Source: Planctomycetota bacterium (lineage in GTDB: Bacteria; Planctomycetota; Phycisphaerae; SM23-33). From it: DNA of 58,134 nucleotides. Positions 8,213 through 16,488 of this stretch are shown here, in pieces. Each line of letters begins with the position of its first letter. Position 1 is the stretch's first letter. The position numbers were made by a program, and so were the translations under genes. The notes under the pieces are model-generated. The model searched no databases. It was not told the origin of the DNA and saw nothing but the letters and a program-made list of their open reading frames with translations. The DNA is taken from positions 1 through 58,134 of the forward strand of contig DAOVZK010000008.1 in assembly GCA_030635145.1 (NCBI GenBank), in the 5' to 3' direction.

Positions 8213-9178
8213 ATGTCAGCTGATTTGGATCCCAAACGACGTCTCGGCCGAGGCTTGTCGAGCCTGATCGACGAAACCCCAATCCCGGCCGCCAATCCCG
8301 CCGCAGCCCCGCAGGCCCCCGCCGCACAGGCCGACCCGACCGGAACCCCGCGAGAAATTCCCGTCGACGACATTGCCCCCAACCCATATCAGCCGCGGAG
8401 AACCTTCAACGAAACCGAACTGGCTGAGCTGGCCCAGAGCATTTCGCTGCAGGGAATTCTTCAGCCACTGATTATTACCGACGCGGCCGGGGTTGACAAT
8501 ATCGACAATATTAAAAAGCCGTTTGCCCTGATTGCCGGTGAGCGACGGCTGCGAGCGGCGAAGCAGGCCGGCCTGGCGACGGTTCCGTGTATTATTCGCG
8601 AGGCCAATCAGCAGCAGATGATCGAATGGGCCGTGATCGAGAACATTCAGCGGGCGGATTTGAATCCGATCGACCGCGGGCAGGCGTATCGCGACTATAT
8701 GGACAAGTTTTCCGTCTCGCAGCAGGAGGTCGCCGAGCGGCTCGGCCAGGCCCGGGGGACGGTGGCAAACTACCTGCGGATGCTGGATCTTTGCGACGAA
8801 ACGCAGGAGATGGTGGCGGTAGGGCAGATAAGTTTCGGCCATGCTAAGGTGTTGGCCGGCCTGGCGGGGGCGGAAAATCAGGCCCGGCAGGTGAAGTTGG
8901 CGCGCAAAATCGTCTCTGACGGGCTAAGCGTCCGAAAACTTGAGGAGCTTGTCACTAAAGAGCCCGGCAAGGTCGACCCGGCTGCGGCAAAATCTGCCAC
9001 CGGCAAGCCGGCCTACGTTCGCGATGTTGAGCAGCAGCTTACCGAGGCCGTCGGCACCCGCGTGACGATCCTTCCCGGCCGGGCGAAAAACACCGGCAAA
9101 ATCGTGGTCGAATACTATTCGCTCGACGATTTCGACCGAATTTCGGGTTCGCTCGGGCTGGAAGCCGCAAGCGACTGA
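8213..9178 (+). CDS. parB: Chromosome-partitioning protein ParB (parS-binding CTPase)
   Basis: 321 aa, the normal length. ParB loads at parS, slides as a CTP-dependent clamp and works with the ATPase ParA to segregate origins. Visible parts are the N-terminal RRLGRGLSSLID, a Pro/Ala-rich linker (about 24-47), the CTP-binding fold with NPYQPRRTF and GERRLRA (109-115), ENIQRADLNPI (143-153), a helix-turn-helix (about 167-190, SQQEVAERLGQARGTVANYL) and a C-terminal dimerisation segment. The start has AGAGGAGC upstream. Three perfect parS sites surround the gene (7824, 8129, 9258). Unusually, no parA is adjacent. Confidence 0.96.
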   Translation: MSADLDPKRRLGRGLSSLIDETPIPAANPAAAPQAPAAQADPTGTPREIPVDDIAPNPYQPRRTFNETELAELAQSISLQGILQPLIITDAAGVDNIDNIKKPFALIAGERRLRAAKQAGLATVPCIIREANQQQMIEWAVIENIQRADLNPIDRGQAYRDYMDKFSVSQQEVAERLGQARGTVANYLRMLDLCDETQEMVAVGQISFGHAKVLAGLAGAENQARQVKLARKIVSDGLSVRKLEELVTKEPGKVDPAAAKSATGKPAYVRDVEQQLTEAVGTRVTILPGRAKNTGKIVVEYYSLDDFDRISGSLGLEAASD

Positions 9179-9257
9179 TCGGCGGGCGATTGCGATATCT
9201 TACGGCTGCGCCTCTATAAGCAGGGGCGTGGCTTTTTTTATGGGGGGTGGCGAAAAA

Positions 9258-9273
9258 TGTTCCACGTGGAACA
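9258..9273. promoter_or_regulatory. parS centromere site 3
   Basis: Third identical TGTTCCACGTGGAACA palindrome, 80 bp downstream of the parB stop. Confidence 0.93.
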
Positions 9274-10169
9274 ATCACGCCGGCAGGGGGCATCGCAACA
9301 GGAACAAAGTGCCATATATTGTGTTGCGTGCACGGAAATCCACTGCCCATTGCGGCCGTCGCGATAAATGCAAGAACAAGCCGCCGCCCATCTTCGCCAT
9401 GTGCCGGGTTTTGCCTGGCCGCCATGGGTGTCTTTAGTGTGGAGAGGGGATTTGCAGGATTTTCGATTTGCGCGAGGCCGTTGGTGCGAACCCAGCAGAT
9501 TTATAGCCGACTGCGCCCGTGTCGCCTCTCCGCCAGCTGCGGAAACTTTTTTGGCGTTCTGTGATCTGCTCCGGGCGGAAATTTTTCGCGGGCCTCGGCG
9601 GATCGCTCGAGCTGAGTTTCGCGGAATTCGCTTCGTACCGGCCAAATTTTCGGGCGAAGCAAATTTCGTTGCGGGCGACTCTTCGCGGCCGACGGGGCAG
9701 GCCTGCCAGGTTTCGGTGGCCACTGAAGATACGTGGCCAGCGGGAGTTTTGCTCGAAGGCAAATCTCCACGAACGCGTAAAAAGTTGTTGTTTCTCCGCC
9801 GAGCCAAAAAAAACTACGCAAACGTGTAGAAACACACCCTCCGCGCAGCCGAGAACTGCAAAAACTCCACGAACGTGTAGAAGTTCCGGGTGTTTATGGC
9901 TGATGTGCTTGCTGCGGACCTTAAATAATCATATACGGATACGTTTATTTAAAGGTGTGGTGGTGAAGGTTTGTGACGGTGGCATGGCGCGCGACTGAAC
10001 GGCGCGGCTGAATGATGGAGTTGCGGTGGCGGCGCGCGATGGGTGGCAGGGGGACGCGGGCGGTAGCACCGGCCCTCAGCGAGGGTGGCTATAAAAAAAA
10101 ACTTTACGTCCGCTGGGTGATAATCGATAATGCTTCCTTATCAAACATGGGAAGTTTTTTATAAAAGCT
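9274..10169. other. 0.9-kb non-coding region downstream of parB with three short iterated palindromes
   Basis: No credible gene. Three related 16-bp units occur about 50 bp apart: CTCCACGAACGCGTAA (9765-9780), CTACGCAAACGTGTAG (9814-9829) and CTCCACGAACGTGTAG (9865-9880). Each is a partial palindrome around AACGYGT and each is followed by A/G-rich AAA or AAG. Further right a GC-rich segment (10030-10100) is followed by a run of A. Confidence 0.45.
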
Positions 10170-11057
10170 ATGAAATCTATGAAATTTTCGCAAAAGACTT
10201 TGGAACATTTTCCGCAGGAAAAGCAGGACGATTTAAAACTCATCGTCGAGCGGATACTCGCGTTTATCGATCCGCTGATGATTATCCTGTTCGGTTCCTA
10301 CGCCCGCGGGGATTGGAAAGAAGAAAGCGATCTCGAACCGGATCGCAAATCCGGCCACGCATCGGACTACGATATCCTTGTTATAACGAATCGCAAATCG
10401 ATTGCGACGAATACGAATCTTGGGGCCAACATAAACGATAGCTGCCAGAAACTCGAACTAACAGCCCATCCGAAAATCATTTCGCATTATTTAAAATACG
10501 TCAACGAGCGGCTGGTGAAGGGCCAGTACTTTTTCACGGACATTATAAAAGAGGGAATCCTTTTGTACGACTCCGGCAATGCTTCCCAGCAGCTTGCCGA
10601 AGCCAAAGAATTAACACCAGCAGAACAAAAACAAATCGCCCAAGAAAATTTTGAGCAACACTTTACCGGCGCAAAACAATTCTATTCTGGTTACGAACAC
10701 CACTTGAAGGAGCAGCATTATAATCTTGCAGCATTTAATCTGAATCAATCAGCAGAAGCGTGTTTTAAATGTTGTTTGCTGGTTTGCACTTCTTATATTC
10801 CGAATGAGCATCATTTAAATGCGTTGGGCGAACATTGTGCCAAATATGGAATGGATTTATTGCAAAAATTTCCGATGGAAACTCCGCAGCAACGGGAACT
10901 GTTTGAATTACTGGATTACGCCTACATCGGCGCCCGCTACGACCGCGATTACAAAATCACCAAAGAGCAACTACAACAACTCGCCACCTGCGTCCAAAAA
11001 CTGCATGAAGTAACGGAGAAGGTTTGCAAAGATAAGATAGAATCGTTTTTGTCGTAG
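10170..11057 (+). CDS. Fused MNT nucleotidyltransferase-HEPN protein
   Basis: 295 aa. The N-terminal half is a minimal nucleotidyltransferase (MNT/DUF4062-unrelated, pol-beta fold) with GSYARG (42-47) and the acidic pair SDYD (65-68); a short insertion separates the two motifs. The C-terminal half (about 130-285) is an all-helical HEPN domain (NLAAFNLNQSAEACFKCCLL ... ARYDRDYKIT). In separate genes, MNT and HEPN form toxin-antitoxin pairs in which MNT can AMPylate the HEPN RNase. Here they are fused, and no RX4-6H catalytic motif could be identified in the HEPN part, so it may be regulatory or inactive. It sits in a repeat-rich accessory area with no neighbours in an operon. Confidence 0.85.
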   Translation: MKSMKFSQKTLEHFPQEKQDDLKLIVERILAFIDPLMIILFGSYARGDWKEESDLEPDRKSGHASDYDILVITNRKSIATNTNLGANINDSCQKLELTAHPKIISHYLKYVNERLVKGQYFFTDIIKEGILLYDSGNASQQLAEAKELTPAEQKQIAQENFEQHFTGAKQFYSGYEHHLKEQHYNLAAFNLNQSAEACFKCCLLVCTSYIPNEHHLNALGEHCAKYGMDLLQKFPMETPQQRELFELLDYAYIGARYDRDYKITKEQLQQLATCVQKLHEVTEKVCKDKIESFLS

Positions 11058-11090
11058 CACGACAGGCGATATTTATTTTTATGTATTTTG

Positions 11091-11379
11091 TGTCATCCTC
11101 GCGAAGGCGGGGATCCAGGGAATGTAGAAACGACGTGAGAAATATTAAAAAACCTGGATCCTCGATCGGGGTCGAGGATGACAGAAAAGAAGCTCTTGCC
11201 TTGGACATTGGATATTCCGGCCAACGGCCGCCCGTTGGGCGTGTTGGAAATTGGATATTCTCTTTCTTTGCAATTCCCACAGGGAAAGCCCCTGGATCCC
11301 CCCGTACGGGAGGATGACAGAAAAGAATAATACAACCGGCGTTGCCGGTTGCCGCGTCGCGATGCTCCTCGCAATGACA
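11091..11379. repeat. Cluster of small palindromic repeats downstream of the MNT-HEPN gene
   Basis: Copies of a hairpin beginning TGTCATCCTCGCG and ending GGATCC(A/C)GG occur at 11091-11120, 11150-11183 (inverted) and 11288-11321 (inverted). A copy of the CTCCTCGCAATGACAG repeat is at 11364-11379. A palindrome around GGATATTCCGGCC/GTTGGAAATTGGATATT lies at 11207-11255. No gene is seen between 11058 and 11444. Related copies occur at 39488-39660, 52469-52500 and 57448-57516. Confidence 0.7.
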
Positions 11380-11444
11380 GCGGAAGAAAGAACTGGATCC
11401 TCGATTACCGGGTCAGGGCACGGGCTACCCCTATTGCCTATTCA

Positions 11445-12683
11445 CTATTGCCCGATCTTTATCCGCAGAATCGCCATGTCCGGAATTTTTTCGCTCGCAC
11501 CCCCGGTATCGCAAATTTGCACGGTCACGACGTTACCCGGATGCGTTCGCTGCACCGCCCCGCCAGCGATACTTTTGATTTCGCCAAACGTCAGCGACCC
11601 CCCAGCCATTTGCGGGCCGATCCACTCGACAACCTCCCCAGCTGCGAACGGTTTTTTCACCATCACCTGCAATGTACCGTCGGCTGTCGTTTTTTCGACA
11701 ACGCCGACGACGTCATACGTCCCAGCTAACCGTCCCGTGCTTTGCAATGACTCGGGGGCCTCGGTCGGATATCCGAACGCAAACCCCGTGCAGTACGGCT
11801 GATGCGTAATGGTCTCGAGCTCCTGCATCCACGCCGGGTCAAGCTCAAATCCGTCGGGGTCGGCGAGGTAGGCATCGATGGCGGCGCGATAAACGCGCGT
11901 CACAACGGCGACGTAGTATTCGCCCTTCATTCTGCCCTCGACTTTCAGCGACGTTATTTCACCACCCATCAGCAGCGGAAGATGCTCGAGCAGGCACAAA
12001 TCTTTCGACCCGAGAAAAACGGTTTCCTTCTCGGTTTCGATGATCGACGTGACTTCGTCGGGGCGTTGGGTTTCGACAAGGCCCCACTCCCAGCGGCAGG
12101 AATGTTTGCAGTTTCCCTGCGAGGCATTTCGCCCGGCGACAAATGCCGCCAGCGCAAATACATCGGAATTCGCCAGTTCCATGGCACCGTGCACGACAGT
12201 TTCGACCCCAACTCCGCTTTCGCGCGAAATCTGCTTGGCGTCGTCGATGGTACATTCGCGGGCCAGCACAACGCGGGCGGCACCGGCCCGTGCCCAGAAC
12301 TCCGCCGCCATCGAATTGGCCGTGCTTAACTGCGTGGAAATGTGAACTTCTATGTCGGGGCGTTGTTGCTGCACAAGCGTCAGTGCCCCGGGGTCGGCCA
12401 CGATGATCGCGTCGAACGATATCGATTTCGTGGCGTCTAACCAGGTGCGGAGAGTTTCGAGGTCGTCGGGAAACAGCAGCGAGTTGACACCCACGTAGAT
12501 CGGTTTACCGTGCTGATGGGCTAGCTGCGTGGCGGCGGCAAGTTGGTCCACGTCGAACGATGCTTCGTCCGGCCGCATCGAAAATCCCGCTGCCCCCACA
12601 TAAACCGCGTCGGCACCGTAAGCAAGCGCAACGCGAAGCTTCGACATGCTCCCAGCCGGTATCAATAGTTCAGGAATCTTCAT
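11445..12683 (-). CDS. U32 family protein (TrhP/YegQ-like tRNA hydroxylation or collagenase-like)
   Basis: 412 aa from ATG 12681-12683. The opening PELLIPAGSMSKLRVALAYGADAVYVG is the hallmark of U32 proteins. The Cys-rich segment GNCKHSCRWEW, followed by VETQRP, matches the iron-sulfur ligand region of RlhA/TrhP-type members, which hydroxylate RNA cytidine or tRNA uridine using prephenate-derived chemistry. A C-terminal beta-barrel (about 320-405) is also present. The frame stays open 138 bases upstream, but that part is made of the REP repeat at 12753-12774, so the internal ATG is preferred. The ribosome-binding site is weak. Older annotation would call it a peptidase; RNA modification is now more likely. 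Confidence 0.85.
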   Translation of the reverse strand: MKIPELLIPAGSMSKLRVALAYGADAVYVGAAGFSMRPDEASFDVDQLAAATQLAHQHGKPIYVGVNSLLFPDDLETLRTWLDATKSISFDAIIVADPGALTLVQQQRPDIEVHISTQLSTANSMAAEFWARAGAARVVLARECTIDDAKQISRESGVGVETVVHGAMELANSDVFALAAFVAGRNASQGNCKHSCRWEWGLVETQRPDEVTSIIETEKETVFLGSKDLCLLEHLPLLMGGEITSLKVEGRMKGEYYVAVVTRVYRAAIDAYLADPDGFELDPAWMQELETITHQPYCTGFAFGYPTEAPESLQSTGRLAGTYDVVGVVEKTTADGTLQVMVKKPFAAGEVVEWIGPQMAGGSLTFGEIKSIAGGAVQRTHPGNVVTVQICDTGGASEKIPDMAILRIKIGQ

Positions 12684-12752
12684 CGCCACAGGATAACCCA
12701 ACTTCGCGGTGAGCAACACCAAAAATCGGGTAGCATCCTCGCGGAAAAGTTT

Positions 12753-12963
12753 GTAGGCCGGGTCTTGACCCGGCACAAAGTAAACTCGAAATAAGAATAT
12801 CGAAATCCTAAACAAATTCAAAATTCAAAAATTCGAAACGACTACCAGATGGCAACTCAACGTTTTTGTTTTGGAAATTATAATTTTGAATATTCGATAT
12901 TGTTTAGAGTTTAGTATTTCGCTTTTAGGATTTAGGTAACGCCGGGTCAAGACCCGGCCTACA
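12753..12963. repeat. Composite repeat: inverted GTAGGCCGGGT REPs around an AT-rich palindrome
   Basis: A REP with foot GTAG and stem GCCGGGT/ACCCGGC is at 12753-12774. Its inverted partner is at 12941-12963. Between them (12783-12934) lies an AT-rich imperfect palindrome whose arms read CGAAATCCTAAACAA and, inverted, TTGTTTAGAGTTTAG. The same REP pair recurs at 52513-52582 and the AT-rich element at 20494, 22042 and 32198. This fills the 364-bp spacer upstream of the next gene. Confidence 0.75.
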
Positions 12964-13047
12964 AATCTGATGGATTCTTGCTTTCCCAGCCGGTATAATT
13001 CCCGGTTCTCCGCTTGTAGCTGTAGATTTAGAGACTGGAGCAAAAAA

Positions 13048-13365
13048 ATGCAATTGAAAAATCAAAATCATCCCCTTGGATCAATTTTCGCCCTGCTGGG
13101 CGCGGGAATCTTTGGGACAATACTTTTCATAATCATCGTGATTTTGTTGTCACCACTATTGTTGGTGCTGGCGATCTGGATGCTTATAATGCGATATCGC
13201 CTGAAAAAGGCGTTCAAAAATATGGCCGTCGACATGGAAGATATGTTCAACCAAGCCCCAAACTCACCGGACGGTGTGGTGGAGGTTGACATTTCGACCC
13301 CGGAAGGTTGCGGGGAAAGGCCGGCCAAGCGAATAGAATCCCGCGTCGTGCCGAAAGAAAGCTAG
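13048..13365 (+). CDS. Small membrane protein of unknown function
   Basis: 105 aa. The start at 13048 is chosen because GGAG lies 7 bases upstream; the upstream extension of the frame has no protein-like character. Residues about 12-50 form a long hydrophobic region, enough for one or two membrane helices (FALLGAGIFGTILFIIIVIL, then LLLVLAIWMLIM). A basic patch (RYRLKKAFKN) and a polar C-terminal tail follow, suggesting the tail is cytoplasmic. Family not recognised. It lies about 280 bp upstream of dnaN, separated by a GGTGGCGTGGTTAC hairpin repeat. Confidence 0.65.
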   Translation: MQLKNQNHPLGSIFALLGAGIFGTILFIIIVILLSPLLLVLAIWMLIMRYRLKKAFKNMAVDMEDMFNQAPNSPDGVVEVDISTPEGCGERPAKRIESRVVPKES

Positions 13366-13643
13366 ATTGGGTGGCGTGGTTACACTGCGGTTTTAGTCGC
13401 AGCGCAGCGAAGACCCGTAGGGCAGGGTAGCCACGAACCGTAGACATCACATATGGCTGCCTTTGTGCCGCCGGCCGCGGGAAAATAATCTGCGAATTTC
13501 GAAAATTTGGTGGGGCATTTGCATTCATTTTCTTGAAACGCAGCCCGCAAGAACGTATAAGTGGCGTCTTAGGGAAATGTTTTTAGCGTTTTCCCATGTC
13601 GGTCGGTTTTTGAGCGATATCTGTAAGGAAGGAAGATACAGCG

Positions 13644-14744
13644 ATGAAGGTAATTGTACAGACAGCAGCGTTGCAGGAGGCATTGGCCTTAACTGGCGGA
13701 ATCGTAAACGCGAGAAGCCCCAAACCGGTGCTTCAGTGCGTGAAGCTTGTCGCCGAAAACGACACACTTTGGGTGATGGCGACAGATCTCGAAGTCGGCT
13801 GTCGTTTTCAGGTAACGCAGGTGAAAGTCGAACAACCGGGCGAGGCACTCGTCCCGTCGGATCGGCTGGTCGCCATCGTTCGCGAGTCGGGCGGCGACGA
13901 ATCGTTGTCTATCGAGACCGACAAGGAATCCTGCAACGTCAAAGGCGCCGGCAGCCGGTTTACCATCTTCGGTTACGACCCCGCCGAGTATCCCGCCATC
14001 GCCGAATTCCCCGGCGAAGGAAGCTTCGAAGTTCCCAGCGCTGTTCTCAGCGACATGATCGGCAAGACGCTGTTCGCCACGGCCAAGGCCCACTCGCACT
14101 ACGCGATTTCAGGCGTGCTGTGGGAAGCAGAAGGCAAAAAGATTCAGCTCGTGGCCACCGACGGTCACCGCTTGGCACAGGTGCGTGGTGGATTGGCAAC
14201 GCCCGCTACGGGCGCGTGCACCGCAATCGTACCCACAAAACTCATGGGCCTTATCCAGCGGGTGGCTGGTGGGGCAGACGAAAAACTCGCCGTCAAAATC
14301 GACGACAATCAGATCCTCGTTCGGACGTCGAAGGCTACGCTGGTCAGCTCGCTGGTGCAGGGTAACTTCCCGAAATACGGCGACGTGATCCCGAAGGAAT
14401 CCAACCGCAAAGCCACCATCAACACCGCGAATTTCGAGCATCGTATCCGCCAGGCTGCCCTGCTGACGAACGAAGAATCGCGCGGCATTAAGCTCAGCTT
14501 CCAGGAAGCAAATGTCACCCTTTCCAGCAGAGCGCCCGAAACCGGCGAGGCCGAGGTCGAATGCCCAATCTCACTGGACGGCGAACCCGTGGACATCGGA
14601 TTTAACCCGACGTTCCTCGTGGACGTGCTGCGAATTATCGACACCGACGAACTCGTCGTCGAAATGAGCGCCGGGAACAAACCCGCCGTCATCAAATCCG
14701 GCAACGACTTTCTGTACGTCATCATGCCCGTCGACCTGGGGTAG
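13644..14744 (+). CDS. dnaN: DNA polymerase III beta subunit (sliding clamp)
   Basis: 366 aa, standard length for the ring-forming processivity clamp. It starts MKVIVQTAALQEALAL, has the conserved domain-2 segment YAISGVLWE ... LVATDGHRLA (about 150-180), and ends in the family-typical YVIMPVDL. GGAAGGAAG precedes the ATG. In many bacteria dnaN follows dnaA at the origin; here no dnaA, recF or gyrB is adjacent, so the gene has left that cluster. parB lies about 5 kb away. A REP pair immediately downstream may end transcription. Confidence 0.97.
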   Translation: MKVIVQTAALQEALALTGGIVNARSPKPVLQCVKLVAENDTLWVMATDLEVGCRFQVTQVKVEQPGEALVPSDRLVAIVRESGGDESLSIETDKESCNVKGAGSRFTIFGYDPAEYPAIAEFPGEGSFEVPSAVLSDMIGKTLFATAKAHSHYAISGVLWEAEGKKIQLVATDGHRLAQVRGGLATPATGACTAIVPTKLMGLIQRVAGGADEKLAVKIDDNQILVRTSKATLVSSLVQGNFPKYGDVIPKESNRKATINTANFEHRIRQAALLTNEESRGIKLSFQEANVTLSSRAPETGEAEVECPISLDGEPVDIGFNPTFLVDVLRIIDTDELVVEMSAGNKPAVIKSGNDFLYVIMPVDLG

Positions 14745-14751
14745 TTTTACC

Positions 14752-14819
14752 GTAGGGTCGGCCATTGCCGACCATCTTTCGACATCGAATAATTTATTGT
14801 CGGCAATGGCCGACCCTAC
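14752..14819. repeat. Inverted REP pair (GTAGGGTCGGC family) after dnaN
   Basis: GTAGGGTCGGCCATTGCCGA starts at 14752, and the inverted copy ends in GGCCGACCCTAC at 14819. The pair forms a long hairpin with a 25-nt loop. The GTAG foot is the classical tetranucleotide of RAYT-mobilised REPs. It directly follows the dnaN stop (14744) and could act as a transcription barrier. Confidence 0.8.
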
Positions 14820-14982
14820 AACTAATTTTTCAACGGAATCAATAACGGCAATTAGTAACCGTGTGTTGGTTTGGATTAATGCAAAAAACCGTGGCGACCA
14901 TTACCAACCATTTTCCGGCACACGATCAATACATTGGTACGTAATGCCCATCGCCGCAAATATTAAATTTTAGGAGTATCTT

Positions 14983-15648
14983 ATGAGCAAAAGTGAAAAT
15001 TCCTTCCTAATCCAGGACGGACAAACAGTGGTTTTTATTGGCGACAGTATTACAGATTGCGGGCGGCGGGACGCAGCTTTTCCTTTCGGAACAAGTTACG
15101 TCAAAATGGTTATTGACCTGATAACCGCGAAATATCCCGAGCGGGCGATTAAGTTTTTCAACCAGGGAATTAGTGGAGATGTAGCACCAGGACTTCAGGA
15201 ACGCTGGGCGGATGACGTCCTTGTCCATAACCCTAATTGGGTTTCCGTTATGGTCGGAATAAATGATTTGCATCGGCGGTTTAACCCTGATCCAAAGCTA
15301 CATATTCCGGTAGAAAAATACCGCGAGGCTTATGCCCAGTTCCTCACACGAACCAAAGAAAATACAGATGCTCAAATTATTTTGGTGGATCCTTTTTACA
15401 TAAGTAAGGAAACGAATCCTAACAGCCAACGCAAGACTGTGCTTGATGTGATACCTGAGTATATCGCGGTAGTCGACGAAATGGCCCAAAAGTTTGAGGC
15501 CCTGCATATACCGATGCATGAAATCTTTCAAAAGCAACTTCAATATCACCACGCCGACACCTTCTGCCCCGAACCCATCCACCCGAATCTGGCGGGGCAT
15601 ACCGTAATGGCAAACGCATGGTTGGAGGCGGTTGGCTGGCATGGCTAG
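14983..15648 (+). CDS. SGNH/GDSL-family hydrolase
   Basis: 221 aa. All SGNH blocks are visible: block I GDSITDCG with the catalytic Ser (about residue 20), block II with the Gly of NQGISGD, block III GINDLH with the oxyanion Asn, and block V HPNLAGH with the Asp/His pair (here an Asn follows HP, so the acid may be shifted). These enzymes remove ester-linked groups such as acetyl or acyl from sugars or lipids. There is no signal peptide, so it is probably cytosolic. TAGGAG is placed well before the ATG. It appears monocistronic between dnaN and a long spacer. Confidence 0.88.
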   Translation: MSKSENSFLIQDGQTVVFIGDSITDCGRRDAAFPFGTSYVKMVIDLITAKYPERAIKFFNQGISGDVAPGLQERWADDVLVHNPNWVSVMVGINDLHRRFNPDPKLHIPVEKYREAYAQFLTRTKENTDAQIILVDPFYISKETNPNSQRKTVLDVIPEYIAVVDEMAQKFEALHIPMHEIFQKQLQYHHADTFCPEPIHPNLAGHTVMANAWLEAVGWHG

Positions 15649-16164
15649 TATGTTTGGTGAATAAAGCCGACAGGTTTGCTTTTCTGGCGATCTCTCGCGG
15701 TGAAATATCTTCTCCGGCTGAAAACTGGAGCCTGGATATTTTGGCGCGCGCATAAGAAATGTCGGCCGAAAATCCGCACAGCAGGGCGATCCACTCCGTC
15801 GCCCATGCGGCGATTGAGCAACATATTCAAACCGCCGCGCCGATTTTCAACCGACATTAGTACACATCTCGCCAACGAGCATTGGCTCCTCCTGCGAGCA
15901 CGATCCTCCGATGCTCTTGTCGTGGCCATGAGACTTTGTCACTAACTATTTTTTAAAAAATTTCAAAAATCCTATCCACTCGTATTAAATGACCGCTTTA
16001 CAAATATCTTATCTACACGTCTTAACTAACTACTTTTTAAAAAATTTCAAACATTCCATTCATCTGTCCGCCGCATCCGTGTAATGTTTGTCTTAACCGC
16101 GCCGTCCTTCTTTTTCTTTCTCGCCCGGCCGAAATCTTTATCAAAAAACCTCTACTATATAAAC

Positions 16165-16384
16165 GTTTGGGGATGCGAACACGTTCACTTTTTTTCAGGG
16201 AATTTTTGGTGCGCGGCGAGAATCGTATTGGCACCCATCGAATCAGAGATTGTGGTAGCTGACCGGAATATTAGCGTTTGTGCATGAAAGCACAGGTAAA
16301 CCCGCGCGGTGTTCTGAAAGGGACGTATGGACGTATAAAAAAACCCGCAGGTGACGTTCCACCGTCCCGCGGTTTTTTTTAACT
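16165..16384 (+). ncRNA. Candidate small structured RNA ending at an intrinsic terminator
   Basis: There is no coding gene upstream that the terminator at 16338-16380 could serve. The preceding 170 bases contain several potential hairpins (GGTGC 16208 with GCACC 16232; GTGC/GCAC around ATGAAA at 16280-16293; repeated GGACGTAT) and follow a TATATAAA stretch at about 16155-16162 that could be a -10 region. It does not match 6S, SRP, tmRNA or RNase P signatures that I know. It could equally be a long 5' leader of the VWA gene with an attenuator. Confidence 0.3.
16338..16380 (+). terminator. Intrinsic terminator upstream of the VWA gene
   Basis: AAAACCCGCAGGTGACG pairs imperfectly with CGTCCCGCGGTTTT and runs into eight T. 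It is closely similar to the terminator at 17691-17736, sharing CCCGCAGGTGACGTT. Confidence 0.8.
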
Positions 16385-16488
16385 TATCGATTATTTTGAT
16401 GAGATTTAAAAAAATGAGGGAACTTTTCGGCCTACCGCCTGTCCAAGGTTTTGTAGTGAAGTAAAACTCTAGATTTGAGGAGACAAAA

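Larger units (their letters stand above)
15649..16488. other. 840-bp spacer with an AT-rich direct repeat and a terminated candidate transcript
   Basis: No credible gene on either strand. A roughly 32-bp AT-rich unit around TTTTTTAAAAAATTTCAAA occurs twice as a direct repeat (15947-15978 and 16028-16058). The right third (16165-16384) ends in an intrinsic terminator and is listed separately as a possible RNA. Confidence 0.5.

Noticed and set aside
7617-8387. 256-codon open frame on the minus strand overlapping the parB start
   Set aside because: It runs through two parS palindromes and repeat phrases, overlaps the well-supported parB start, and its translation is Arg/Gly-rich without any family feature.
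9238-9829. Open frames of 150-190 codons on both strands downstream of parB
   Set aside because: Both strands are open because of high GC content; translations are Arg/Ala-rich, no start has a ribosome-binding site, and one crosses parS 3.
11091-11379. CRISPR array
   Set aside because: Repeat copies are in mixed orientation with irregular spacing and are themselves palindromic; no cas genes.
12684-12821. 46-codon N-terminal extension of the U32 protein
   Set aside because: The extension is encoded by the REP repeat and AT-rich palindrome; the internal ATG gives the family-typical start.
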